A stretch of 37,517 nucleotides of DNA from Desulfosarcina sp. (GTDB lineage: Bacteria > Desulfobacterota > Desulfobacteria > Desulfobacterales > Desulfosarcinaceae): NCBI GenBank assembly GCA_014237405.1, contig JABZFO010000182.1, positions 1 to 37,517 of the forward strand, read 5' to 3'. This document shows positions 7,236 to 14,794 of the stretch, piece by piece; within the stretch, counting starts at the first letter, position 1, and each line of letters starts with the position of its first letter. Position numbers and translations under genes: made by a program. The notes beneath the pieces were generated by a model. That model was not told the origin of the DNA, ran no database searches, and was given only the letters and a program-made list of their open reading frames with translations.

Positions 7236-9008
7236 ATGAGAGTGTTGGTTGTCGGCGGTGGCGGAAGAGAGCATGCTTTGATTTGGAAAATTGCCCAGAG
7301 TCCTCGTGTGAAGAAAATTTTCTGTGCACCTGGGAATGCAGGTATTGCCCGATTGGCCACTTGTGTTCCCATTGGTGCCGCTGAAATCGACAATCTCCTT
7401 GATTTTGCCCGTGATGAGAAGATCGACCTCACCATCGTCGGCCCTGAAGACCCCTTGTCCCAGGGGATCGTCGACCAGTTTGAAACAGCGGGTATGCGAA
7501 TTTTTGGTGCCAGCCAGAAGGCGGCCCGAATCGAATCCAGCAAGTCCTTCGCCAAGGCGGTCATGGAAAAATACGGCATCTTGACGGCCAAGGGTCGGAC
7601 CTTTACCAGCCTCGCCCAGGCCCAGGCCTACGTGAAGCAGATGGGGGCGCCTCTGGTGGTCAAGGCAGACGGTCTGGCCGCCGGAAAAGGGGTCATCGTC
7701 TGCAGCACCGAGAAAATGGCATTAGATGCCCTCAAACAGATCATGGTGGACCGTGAATTCGGTGATGCGGGCAACCAGGTGGTGGTGGAAGAGTGCCTGG
7801 TGGGTGAAGAGGCCTCTTTTCTGGCGTTCACCGACGGCAAAACCGTTCTGCCCCTGCCGTCATCACAGGACCACAAGCTCATATTTGATGACGACAAGGG
7901 CCTGAACACCGGCGGCATGGGAGCTTACTCACCCGCGCCGGTGGTGGACCAGTACCTTCACCAGCGGATCATGGACGAAGTGATGATCCCCATGGTCAAG
8001 GGGATGGCCGCCGAGGGCTGCCCCTACAAGGGGGTCCTTTATGCCGGTTTGATGATCGATCGAGACAACATCAAGGTACTGGAGTTCAACGGTCGTTTCG
8101 GTGACCCTGAAGCCCAACCGCTGCTGGTGCGCATGAAAAACGACATTATCCCGGTCATCGAGGCCATCATCGATGAGCGGCTGGACACCTGTCATCTGGA
8201 CATCGATCCCCGGGCATCGGTGTGTGTGGTCATGGCTGCCGGTGGGTATCCGGGAAAATACAAGAAGGGACTGGAGATCAAGGGGGTCGACGCGGCTAAC
8301 CGGATGCGGGATGTGGTGGTTTTTCATGCCGGAACCGGTTCAAAGGGCAAGAAGATTCTCTCTCAAGGAGGACGGGTGCTGGGAGTCACCGCACTCGGTG
8401 ATACGGTGGATGCGGCCATTAAAAAAGCCTACCTGGCGGTGGCAAAGATCAACTGGAAGGGTGTCCACTACCGCTCCGACATCGGTAAAAAGGCCTTGGT
8501 GCGGATGCAGGCGGTGCCCCGGGTGGGCATCGTCATGGGCAGTGATTCGGATCTGAAGGTGATGGAGGAGGCCCTGGGGATATTCAAAAAATTCGGGATT
8601 CCCATCGAGATGACCGTGGCCTCAGCCCACCGCAGCCCGGAACGGGCCGCCGCCTATGCCATTTCGGCAAGAGAACGGGGGCTCAAGGCCATCATTGCCG
8701 GTGCCGGCCATGCCGCTCATCTGGCCGGTGTGCTTGCGGCGCATACGACGTTGCCTGTCATCGGCGTACCCATCGATTCATCGTGTCTCCAAGGGTTTGA
8801 TTCACTGCTGTCCACGGTGCAGATGCCACCGGGAATTCCAGTGGCCACGGTGTCCATCGGAAAGCCGGGAGCGAAGAATGCGGCTATCCTGGCGGTTCAG
8901 ATCCTTGCGGCGTCCGATGATGCCCTGACGCAGCAGCTGGAGACCTTTAAGAAGGAGATGGCCACCCAGGTTGAAAAGAAGGCAGAAAAATTCCGGGAAT
9001 TCCGGTAG
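7236..9008 (+). CDS. purD-purE: Bifunctional phosphoribosylamine--glycine ligase / N5-CAIR mutase (PurD-PurE fusion)
   Basis: A 590-aa cytoplasmic purine enzyme. Residues 1-425 are PurD (GAR synthetase, ATP-grasp): [53 protein letters not shown] and [13 protein letters not shown]. Residues about 428-590 are PurE class [11 protein letters not shown], the catalytic-region [10 protein letters not shown] and [10 protein letters not shown]. The fusion joins step 2 with step 6 of IMP synthesis, which are not consecutive reactions. I chose ATG 7236, with GGGAGGA five bases upstream; an in-frame ATG at 7116 lies in the upstream repeat element. The downstream tsaC-type gene overlaps by 38 bp. Confidence 0.95.
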   Translation: MRVLVVGGGGREHALIWKIAQSPRVKKIFCAPGNAGIARLATCVPIGAAEIDNLLDFARDEKIDLTIVGPEDPLSQGIVDQFETAGMRIFGASQKAARIESSKSFAKAVMEKYGILTAKGRTFTSLAQAQAYVKQMGAPLVVKADGLAAGKGVIVCSTEKMALDALKQIMVDREFGDAGNQVVVEECLVGEEASFLAFTDGKTVLPLPSSQDHKLIFDDDKGLNTGGMGAYSPAPVVDQYLHQRIMDEVMIPMVKGMAAEGCPYKGVLYAGLMIDRDNIKVLEFNGRFGDPEAQPLLVRMKNDIIPVIEAIIDERLDTCHLDIDPRASVCVVMAAGGYPGKYKKGLEIKGVDAANRMRDVVVFHAGTGSKGKKILSQGGRVLGVTALGDTVDAAIKKAYLAVAKINWKGVHYRSDIGKKALVRMQAVPRVGIVMGSDSDLKVMEEALGIFKKFGIPIEMTVASAHRSPERAAAYAISARERGLKAIIAGAGHAAHLAGVLAAHTTLPVIGVPIDSSCLQGFDSLLSTVQMPPGIPVATVSIGKPGAKNAAILAVQILAASDDALTQQLETFKKEMATQVEKKAEKFREFR

Positions 9009-9636
9009 CATTGTCCGGGTCGACCCGTCGAACCCGAATCCGGATCTGATTCAGGCGGCAGTTAAAATCATCCGTAACAATGGTGTGGTGGTATTTCCCA
9101 CCTCCGGGCTTTACGGCATCGGGGCCGACGCGTTTTGCGCCGAGGCAGTCCGCCGGGTCTTTGCCATCAAGCGCCGGCCGGCCCACAAACCGGTGCTGGT
9201 GCTGCTGTCCGGCATTCACGATATGGACAAGGTGGTGCGAACGGTTCCGGACTATGCCGAACCTTTGTTGGGGCTGTGGCCCGGCGGGATCACCTTTATT
9301 TTCAAGGCCGGCGATTCGGTGCCGGCCGACCTTACCGGCGGAACGGGAAAGATCGGCTTGCGCATGCCGGCCCATCCGGTGGCAAAGGCGCTGGCCGAGC
9401 GTTTCGGCGGTCCCATCACCGGGACCAGCGCCAACCTGTCCGGCCGTCCGGCATCGGCCAGCGTGACGGACCTTGACCCTGAAATCCACAGACAGGTGGA
9501 CATGGTTTTAGATGCCGGTGCCCTTGCCGGCGGGTCCGGTTCCACCATTTTGGACGTGACCTGCTGGCCTGTAAAGGTGATCCGTGAAGGGGCGGTGACC
9601 CGGCAGGCAATTGATGACGTTCTGAGAAATGGATAG
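8971..9636 (+). CDS. tsaC: L-threonylcarbamoyladenylate synthase (YrdC/Sua5 family)
   Basis: A 221-aa cytoplasmic enzyme that makes threonylcarbamoyl-AMP for the t6A modification of tRNA. The YrdC pattern is visible: VVFPTSGLYGIGADAF, then IKRRPAHKPVLVL, and the substrate-site segment GPITGTSANLSGRPAS. The open frame starts with TTG 8971 inside the 3' end of purDE (38-bp overlap), which suggests translational coupling. AAGGAG lies 13 bases upstream, a rather long spacing, so the exact start is uncertain. Length suits TsaC/YrdC rather than the longer Sua5. The truncated tRNA-Leu lies 50 bp downstream. Confidence 0.9.
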   Translation: MKRRQKNSGNSGSIVRVDPSNPNPDLIQAAVKIIRNNGVVVFPTSGLYGIGADAFCAEAVRRVFAIKRRPAHKPVLVLLSGIHDMDKVVRTVPDYAEPLLGLWPGGITFIFKAGDSVPADLTGGTGKIGLRMPAHPVAKALAERFGGPITGTSANLSGRPASASVTDLDPEIHRQVDMVLDAGALAGGSGSTILDVTCWPVKVIREGAVTRQAIDDVLRNG

Positions 9637-9646
9637 CGCAAATTGA

Positions 9647-9675
9647 TTGACAATCTTCAGGGTTTTCCCTATATA
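9647..9675 (+). promoter_or_regulatory. Sigma-70-type promoter of the truncated tRNA-Leu
   Basis: TTGACA at 9647-9652 and TATATA at 9670-9675 are separated by 17 bp, a near-consensus promoter. The mature tRNA 5' end follows at 9687. The promoter is intact although the tRNA gene is not. Confidence 0.7.
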
Positions 9676-9686
9676 ACCGAACCCAT

Positions 9687-9738
9687 GCCGGAGTGGTGAA
9701 ATTGGTAGACGCAGTGGACTCAAAATCCACCGGGGGCC
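9687..9738 (+). tRNA. tRNA-Leu (anticodon CAA), truncated: 5' half only
   Basis: GCCGGAGTGGTGAAATTGGT starts a type II tRNA-Leu with acceptor 5' strand, D-arm (GGTAGACGC) and a complete anticodon arm. The stem is GTGGA/TCCAC and the loop CTCAAAA gives anticodon CAA. After the first bases of the variable arm (CGGGGGC) the sequence becomes unrelated: no T-arm with GGTTCGA and no 3' acceptor strand follow. The gene cannot yield a functional tRNA. The break lies where the AT-rich accessory block begins, as expected for a recombination or integration junction. Confidence 0.8.
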
Positions 9739-9761
9739 CATTTTAGCCGTTTTTTGCCAGA

Positions 9762-10598
9762 TTACTTGAATTCAAATTCTATCTTGCCGAAATCTCCATA
9801 GTCTGCCACGTAGTTGCCGGGTTTGGCCGGAAGCAGCTTGCTTATGCAACCTGTAATGACAACGTATCCATCTTTAATTTCGCCGCCTCTTGCCAACACG
9901 TTGTTGACCACCCATTTAAGTGCTTCCCACTGATCGCCAAGGGCATTTTTTCCCATGCCGCCCGCAATTTCCTGGCCATTATGAAAAAGTTTTACTTCTA
10001 TGGCATTTAAGTCTTTTACCCAGACCGCGTCTCCGATCAGCACTTTCCGTGCTACCACGTTGGCAGCAATAATGTCGGTTCCTTTAATTGCCTTCATATC
10101 TTTAAAGGCAAGATCCGGGAGTTCAACTGCCGGAAATATTATTGCAACAGCTTTTTTAAGGGATTCAATATCTTCAACAGGTTCTGTAATATCTTTACCG
10201 AATCTAAAACCTATCTCTGTTTCAATAAACATGCGTGCAAAGTTTTTCTGATACAGGGTTCCGGGCCAGCGGAACATGGATTTGAAAAGGGTTCCCCTGG
10301 CTGCTTCCTTAACACCAAACTTTTGCTGGGCAGCGGCAGATGTAAGACCTGCCTTGTATCCCATAACTTCATCGCCTTTATTCTCTCTGATTTTGACAAA
10401 CCTGGCCTGAATTTCATACGCCTGATCTACTGTCAGCCCGTCAATTTCCTGTGAAGCATGGCCATATGGTTTTTTTGCTGCAAAGGAATTTTCTATTTTC
10501 CCAGCCGTTTCATCCAAAGAAGCGCTAAATACCGAAGAAGCTCCCAGAAACAGAAATACAGACAAAATTAAACAAAAATAACTTAGTTTTTTCATCAT
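9762..10598 (-). CDS. Secreted FAH-fold protein, 2-keto-4-pentenoate hydratase-like
   Basis: A 278-aa protein. The N-terminus MMKKLSYFCLILSVFLFLG with ...SSVFSA is a Sec signal peptide with a likely cut after Ala, so the protein is exported, or anchored by this helix. The mature part resembles the MhpD/2-oxopent-4-enoate hydratase branch of the fumarylacetoacetase superfamily: GYKAGLTSAAAQQKFGV, FIETEIGFRFGKDI with acidic metal ligands, FPAVELPD, and ALGDQWEALKWVVN. Family members are normally cytoplasmic enzymes of aromatic meta-cleavage, so a secreted form is unusual and no pathway partner is adjacent. ATG 10598 has AGGAGG six bases upstream. Codon use is AT-rich compared with flanking regions. 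Confidence 0.8.
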   Translation of the reverse strand: MMKKLSYFCLILSVFLFLGASSVFSASLDETAGKIENSFAAKKPYGHASQEIDGLTVDQAYEIQARFVKIRENKGDEVMGYKAGLTSAAAQQKFGVKEAARGTLFKSMFRWPGTLYQKNFARMFIETEIGFRFGKDITEPVEDIESLKKAVAIIFPAVELPDLAFKDMKAIKGTDIIAANVVARKVLIGDAVWVKDLNAIEVKLFHNGQEIAGGMGKNALGDQWEALKWVVNNVLARGGEIKDGYVVITGCISKLLPAKPGNYVADYGDFGKIEFEFK

Positions 10599-10972
10599 TC
10601 TTTTCCTCCTTATTTCGTCATGTAATTTATGGCATTGATTTGATTCGGAAATGGATCGTTTTGGATAATCGCTCAAAAATGGTGATGAGTCAAGGATTTG
10701 TTAGAACAGGCATTGGCGATTCGTGGTGGGGGCGGAGTAATCAATAAATGTGTGACCAATGGGAAACCCGGCAGAATGATTTTTGGCGTTGCAATATTTT
10801 AGCGAGCTATGCTAAAAAACCTGTTAATACAGCTATTCAAAAGATCACCTGTATCATACCTCAATAGAATTCAGCGGGATCATGCTCGCTTATTTGGCCA
10901 TATAGACCGGTTCAGATTTTCATCGGTGGCGTTCTTCATCTTTTAATATCAGCTAAATGGGGAGGTATTGCC

Positions 10973-12145
10973 ATGAATATGAATTTATTTCGAAAGTTTA
11001 GACAAGTACTGATTTGGATGATGGTCGTTGGCCTTATCTTTCCCTTGTCATCTGCTATTGCAAAAAAGGGAGGAAACCATAAAACTCAAGTAAAAGTCAT
11101 GACCCGGAATCTCTATCTGGGAGCTGATATTTTCAAAGTTGTTAAGGCTGCACAAGAGGATCCCGCCACTGTTCCTTTCGCAGTTGCTGAAGTTTTTCAA
11201 ACAATGCAGGACACCAATTTTTATGATCGTGCCGAAGCCATTGCCGATGAAGTCCTCAAGACCAAACCTCATGTTATCGGAATACAGGAGGCTTCAACCT
11301 ATTACCTTCGAACCCCAAGTAACCCCTCTCCAGCTAATGAAAATGATCCTTTTATAGATTTTCATTCGATTCTGGATGCCGCTTTGAAAGCTCGAGGATT
11401 AAATTATGACGCTTATGTCGTTACCAATGCTGACATAGAAATGCCTATGTTAGAGGGAGCAGTGCTTTCTTATGTCAGGTTGGTGGACCATGACATGATT
11501 TTGGTTAAAAGATCGTTGGAATCAATGTTGGTTAAAGCCGCAAACTATTCAGTTAATCTTGGACTAGACATTGGTGGTACTTATGTTGAATTTACCCGCG
11601 GATATCTTGCCGTTGATGTGAAAATCAAGAGGGAGGAATATCGTTTTGTAAACACGCATCTTGAGATTCGCAGTGCCCCAGAAAGTATTTTCAGAATAGT
11701 TCAGGATGCCCAAATGCAGGAACTATTGGGTGTTATTGACTTTTTTTCATCTATAGATCCAAAGCCAGTTATCATGGTCGGCGATTTTAACAGTTCTCCA
11801 AAAGATGTCCCCGGCTATGGCTACCATCCATTGTATGAAGTATGGATACCCTATATACCTCCTTACATGCAGGCCTTGGAAGCCGGATATCTGGATGCCT
11901 GGCTACTACAGAAACGGTATGATGATGGTTACACCAGCGGATTCGATGAATTGGTGAGCGATCCCACCGTTGAATTGACCACACGGATTGATCATATCTT
12001 TCTGGGACCAAATGGTTATAAAATAGAGAAGGTAAAAGCTGTCGTGGTCGGTGATGATGTGAAAGACATGACACCCAACGGTTTATGGCCTTCAGATCAT
12101 GCGGGAGTTGTTGCCAAGATCAAATTTTCACAAAAACATAAATAA
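10973..12145 (+). CDS. Secreted endonuclease/exonuclease/phosphatase (EEP) family protein
   Basis: A 390-aa protein. Residues 1-30 form a signal peptide (IWMMVVGLIFPLSSAIAKK). The mature protein shows the EEP (DNase I-like) metal-hydrolase motifs in order: KVMTRNLYLGAD (Asn), IGIQEAS (catalytic Glu), FVNTHLE, GDFNSSP (Asp-x-Asn) and the C-terminal SDHAGVVA (Asp-His). All active-site positions appear present, so hydrolytic activity is likely. The substrate (extracellular DNA, phosphoinositide, sphingomyelin or nucleotide) cannot be told from sequence. ATG 10973 has GGGGAGG eight bases upstream. Base composition is AT-rich. The 10599-10972 gap contains no other gene I can see. Confidence 0.85.
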   Translation: MNMNLFRKFRQVLIWMMVVGLIFPLSSAIAKKGGNHKTQVKVMTRNLYLGADIFKVVKAAQEDPATVPFAVAEVFQTMQDTNFYDRAEAIADEVLKTKPHVIGIQEASTYYLRTPSNPSPANENDPFIDFHSILDAALKARGLNYDAYVVTNADIEMPMLEGAVLSYVRLVDHDMILVKRSLESMLVKAANYSVNLGLDIGGTYVEFTRGYLAVDVKIKREEYRFVNTHLEIRSAPESIFRIVQDAQMQELLGVIDFFSSIDPKPVIMVGDFNSSPKDVPGYGYHPLYEVWIPYIPPYMQALEAGYLDAWLLQKRYDDGYTSGFDELVSDPTVELTTRIDHIFLGPNGYKIEKVKAVVVGDDVKDMTPNGLWPSDHAGVVAKIKFSQKHK

Positions 12146-12202
12146 CTCGACAGTCAAGAGTTCTTGTAACAGGTTGAAATTATTACAAGTAAAAATTGGC
12201 CG

Positions 12203-12305
12203 CGTCATTCCGGTGAAAACCGGGCACGTAGTGAAGCATTAGCGCTATCCAGTGTTTTTTCAGAGTGTTGCGATGTCTGGATGCCGGATCAAGTCCGGCA
12301 TGACG
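12203..12305. repeat. Palindromic intergenic repeat (CGTCATTCCGG ... CCGGCATGACG)
   Basis: The outer arms 12203-12213 and 12295-12305 match at 10 of 11 positions. An inner hairpin ATGCCGGA/TCCGGCAT lies at 12281-12301. This wording is like a dispersed repeat common in proteobacterial intergenic spaces. It lies 58 bp after the EEP gene. Confidence 0.7.
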
Positions 12306-12471
12306 GATGGGGCATTTTTTTATCTTATCAGCTAAAGCCAACCAACGATGTGCCGATATATTTTTCAGCTGAGGGAAACCATACCCCATTGAATTGATTC
12401 TTTGCTGACTCCTACGACCTCCGGGGGGACCAGAAAGCCACTGGACTGCGTCGCTACTCGCCTCTCTCTCG

Positions 12472-12512
12472 GGCAAGACTTATCACCCTGGGTCTTGCCT
12501 TTTCCTTTTTTT
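12472..12512 (+). terminator. Rho-independent terminator 1
   Basis: An 8-bp stem GGCAAGAC (12472-12479) and GTCTTGCC (12492-12499) is followed by TTTTCCTTTTTTT. It lies 326 bp after the EEP stop and could end a readthrough transcript or an unannotated RNA in 12306-12471. Confidence 0.75.
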
Positions 12513-12543
12513 GACACTCAAGCGTCAATTGAGCGTAAAGAAA

Positions 12544-12714
12544 TTGACACAATCGAATTCCTTGCGCCTAATAGGATATAGAACTTACAGGAATTTATAG
12601 ATATATCAAAATTCCGAAGAACCGGCATGGGATATGCTTTATTAAACGTTGAAGGTAATACTCTCCTTCCTCCTCCCTCTTGACAAGGCCTTACCATGGG
12701 CCTTGTCTTTTTTT
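12544..12714 (+). ncRNA. Candidate small RNA: promoter-like site, pyrimidine-rich stretch and terminator
   Basis: Between the two terminators there is a TTGACA (12544-12549) with TAATAG-like and GATATA-like hexamers about 18-25 bp downstream. No gene-length frame is present (only an 18-codon ORF at 12627-12683 without a ribosome site). A stretch of C and T at 12658-12680 containing TCCTTCCTCCTCCC could pair with Shine-Dalgarno sequences. It ends in a strong terminator at 12682-12714. I infer a transcript of roughly 120-140 nt; no known RNA family is recognised. Confidence 0.35.
12682..12714 (+). terminator. Rho-independent terminator 2
   Basis: A perfect 9-bp stem GACAAGGCC (12682-12690) and GGCCTTGTC (12699-12707) with an 8-base loop is followed by a T-run to 12714. 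No plus-strand protein gene ends just before it, which is the main argument for a non-coding transcript upstream. Confidence 0.8.
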
Positions 12715-12819
12715 ATCGATTCATCTTATTTACGAATCTATCACCTTCCAATCCATTTGCACTACCCGCCGGAGGGACAGCACATGAACTCGATCCCAAG
12801 GAACTTGTGGATCTCCGAT

Positions 12820-13191
12820 TTACTGTAGCCAAGTCAAAATTACGGTTCCGAAGATGATGCCAATGATTCCAAACAACCTCTGCGTCTGATCAGATAAATT
12901 CCCAAAGTACCAATCCAACATTCGGCTGTAGATTTTGTTGGGGTTGACGATTGCCAACACTGCCTCGGCAAAGGCGATTACGGCAATGATTCGGAACACC
13001 CATGGATAGCCGGTGGCTGATGCGGACACCAGGAAAAGTAAGCCCGTAACTGCAGGAATGATCGAAAGGTATCTGAGTTCGTAGCTGTCGAACAACTTCT
13101 TGAGTGCATTGACTGATTCACGGGTGTAGAGGATCAAAAAAGAACACATGGCGATGCATGAGAAACCAAGCAGATAGACGATCACTTTCAT
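12820..13191 (-). CDS. Uncharacterised membrane protein, 123 aa
   Basis: A small integral membrane protein with about four hydrophobic helices: residues 3-22 (VIVYLLGFSCIAMCSFLILY), about 43-60, about 65-82 and 103-122. A conserved-looking loop INPNKIYSRMLDWYF-type segment (here VNPNKIYSRMLDWYF) precedes the last helix. I do not recognise a named family. ATG 13191 has AGGAGT eight bases upstream; the longer in-frame start at 13257 has no ribosome site. It is transcribed divergently from the DUF2889 cluster. Confidence 0.7.
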   Translation of the reverse strand: MKVIVYLLGFSCIAMCSFLILYTRESVNALKKLFDSYELRYLSIIPAVTGLLFLVSASATGYPWVFRIIAVIAFAEAVLAIVNPNKIYSRMLDWYFGNLSDQTQRLFGIIGIIFGTVILTWLQ

Positions 13192-13287
13192 AGTAACTGA
13201 CTCCTTTGGTAGATGGTGATGGTACGGTAGAAGGGAACATGTAATAGATCGCACCAATTTCTTGTTGTGTCAAGGGGTTGGTATTCC

Positions 13288-13316
13288 TTGACAATCTACC
13301 CTATGAAAGATATTGC
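13288..13316 (+). promoter_or_regulatory. Possible promoter of the DUF2889 cluster
   Basis: TTGACA (13288-13293) is followed after 17 bp by TATTGC (13311-13316). The -35 is perfect and the -10 weak. It sits in the divergent gap between the membrane protein gene and the DUF2889 cluster. Confidence 0.4.
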
Positions 13317-13352
13317 ACAATTGCACCAACTTTCTGAATAACTGATTTTGCG

Positions 13353-13478
13353 TTGAAAAAAGATACCCACTATGCAGATTACAAGAAGGACGGCGAGGAA
13401 AAGATTCTACAGCCTATCGAAATGTTTCGAGAGATAGTAAAAAACTTGAATGACGATCAGAATACGGAAACTAAATGA
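13353..13478 (+). CDS. Possible 41-aa ORF coupled to the DUF2889 gene (or a relic)
   Basis: From TTG 13353 the frame reads LKKDTHYADYKKDGEEKILQ and continues as a charged peptide to TGA at 13476-13478. The stop overlaps the DUF2889 start as ATGA. The ATGA overlap argues for translational coupling, but no ribosome site precedes the TTG and a stop lies shortly upstream. It may instead be the tail of a larger gene lost by deletion. I recognise no family. Confidence 0.3.
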   Translation: MKKDTHYADYKKDGEEKILQPIEMFREIVKNLNDDQNTETK

Positions 13479-14008
13479 TAAAAACAGGACAAAAAATCCA
13501 CACCCGGAAAATCGATATCGCCACTTACGAAGGAGCCTCAGATTCCATTATCATCGAAGGTATCCTGCGAGATGAACGGCTGCTGAATTCTTATAGACCT
13601 AATGGAGAAATCTATCCTCCTGGTACCATTCACCACCTAATCATACGGATGGAGGTCAAGGGACCACAGTTGGTCATCGAGGACATCGAAGTGGAAATGC
13701 CAACGGTTCCACATGAAGCATGTGTCGAGACCCTTGAGTCTCTGGCACCCGTCAAGGGGATGCCCATTGTTTCCGGCTTTACTGCCAAGGTAAAGGATCT
13801 GGTGGGTGGAACAAAGGGATGCTGCCATCTATTTGCACTGCTGACCGCAATGGCACCCGCCGTGGTTCAAGGTGCCTGGAGTGCAATGGCACGAGAACCC
13901 ATTGATCCGGAAATCTACATGCCAATGGCCCTGGGGAGGGTGAAAAATACTTGCTGGGTTTGGCGTGAGGATGGCCCATTGATGAAGGAATGGAGTGCCA
14001 GGGTATGA
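13475..14008 (+). CDS. DUF2889 domain protein
   Basis: A 177-aa soluble protein that fits DUF2889: an N-terminal segment KIHTRKIDIATYEGASDSII, the ILRDER segment, then IEVEMPTVPHEAC and a CCHLFALLTAMAPAVVQGAW core with paired Cys and His. The family has no established function; members occur in proteobacteria and some lie near aromatic or acyl-CoA genes. The start and stop both form ATGA overlaps with tiny ORFs on either side, suggesting a tightly coupled mini-operon. Confidence 0.75.
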   Translation: MIKTGQKIHTRKIDIATYEGASDSIIIEGILRDERLLNSYRPNGEIYPPGTIHHLIIRMEVKGPQLVIEDIEVEMPTVPHEACVETLESLAPVKGMPIVSGFTAKVKDLVGGTKGCCHLFALLTAMAPAVVQGAWSAMAREPIDPEIYMPMALGRVKNTCWVWREDGPLMKEWSARV

Positions 14009-14121
14009 AAAGGACAGTCACGGCTCGATATTCCAGTTTGAAGAGGGTCTGGAAAAAGAAGGATAAGCTGGAGGCTTACCAGCTGATCAGCCATAGTGCG
14101 TCTTTGTTTAGGGAAAATTGA
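14005..14121 (+). CDS. Tiny basic protein, 38 aa, coupled to DUF2889 gene
   Basis: ATG 14005 overlaps the DUF2889 stop as ATGA. The frame encodes MKRTVTARYSSLKRVWKKKD followed by KLEAYQLISHSASLFREN and a stop. It is strongly basic at the N-terminus, with 11 Lys/Arg among 38 residues. No family is recognised. The overlap supports translation by coupling. Confidence 0.45.
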   Translation: MKRTVTARYSSLKRVWKKKDKLEAYQLISHSASLFREN

Positions 14122-14153
14122 TGCGTGACCATTGACCAGAAGTGAGGGGACCC

Positions 14154-14309
14154 ATGTCAGTCAAAACGAAGATCATAATTTACATCATTATTCTGGCTGT
14201 CTTTGACACGATCATCCCTATTCCGATCACAGCACTGGTGCTCATCCACGTCCTTTACCAGAAACCCCGGTGGTTCCGGGATTGGGTTGAGGATGTTTAC
14301 CGGTCTTGA
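14154..14309 (+). CDS. Small single-span membrane protein, 51 aa
   Basis: ATG 14154 is preceded by GTGAGGGGA at a good distance. The product begins MSVKTKIIIYIIILAVFDTI, continues through a Pro-containing hydrophobic stretch (IPIPITALVLIHVLY) and ends QKPRWFRDWVEDVYRS. This gives one long or two short membrane helices and a charged C-terminal tail. The ordered amphipathic tail and ribosome site suggest a real gene in the DUF2889 cluster. Function is unknown. Confidence 0.6.
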   Translation: MSVKTKIIIYIIILAVFDTIIPIPITALVLIHVLYQKPRWFRDWVEDVYRS

Positions 14310-14440
14310 TATGCTTGAATTTATGGGAATTCACAAATCAGTGGACGCTTTAGTCGGATGAACCATTTATTTGTCAGCTTGCCCATTTTCCGCTAAAGGC
14401 AACAGACGAGTAAGAAAAGCACTTCTCAGGAGGTCTGTTT

Positions 14441-14734
14441 ATGTGGAAACAGATTAAAAAATACATCATCATCGGTCTCGTTGTCGCAGCCGGATACTAT
14501 GTACTGGGCCATCACTTCATCTATTATCAAAGTTCTTTTTCCCTGCTGCCCAAAGAGGAACTGACCCTCAAATACACTTTCTACAGCATGGACAGCAAAC
14601 GCCCGGAAACGATTTTAAAGGTGGATGAACTGCGCTGGGCCGGCATCGGCGATATCATGGTGGAAAAGGGGCTTGTTCCCGAGAGTAAGATACGGATGCT
14701 GGAGGACAAGGCAGAGATGGCATCGGGTTACTAA
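14441..14734 (+). CDS. Uncharacterised membrane-anchored protein, 97 aa
   Basis: The N-terminal anchor is [17 protein letters not shown] (residues 7-23). The rest is soluble and probably periplasmic, including [20 protein letters not shown] and a C-terminal helix rich in charged residues. AGGAGG lies seven to eight bases before ATG 14441. I recognise no family. It is the last gene before composition returns towards that of the flanks. Confidence 0.65.
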   Translation: MWKQIKKYIIIGLVVAAGYYVLGHHFIYYQSSFSLLPKEELTLKYTFYSMDSKRPETILKVDELRWAGIGDIMVEKGLVPESKIRMLEDKAEMASGY

Positions 14735-14794
14735 TCCACGCAAAACCGTTCGGAGGTGCGCATGGCAGCCGAACGTCAGATAGAAGGCCGGGCT

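Noticed and set aside
12183-12476. 97-aa minus-strand ORF
   Set aside because: It runs through a palindromic repeat and a terminator, has no ribosome site and no family pattern.
12306-12499. Resemblance to a c-di-GMP-I riboswitch before terminator 1 (GGACCAGAAAGCC)
   Set aside because: Only a short piece resembles the aptamer core; spacing of the AAACC and P2 parts is wrong and no regulated gene follows.
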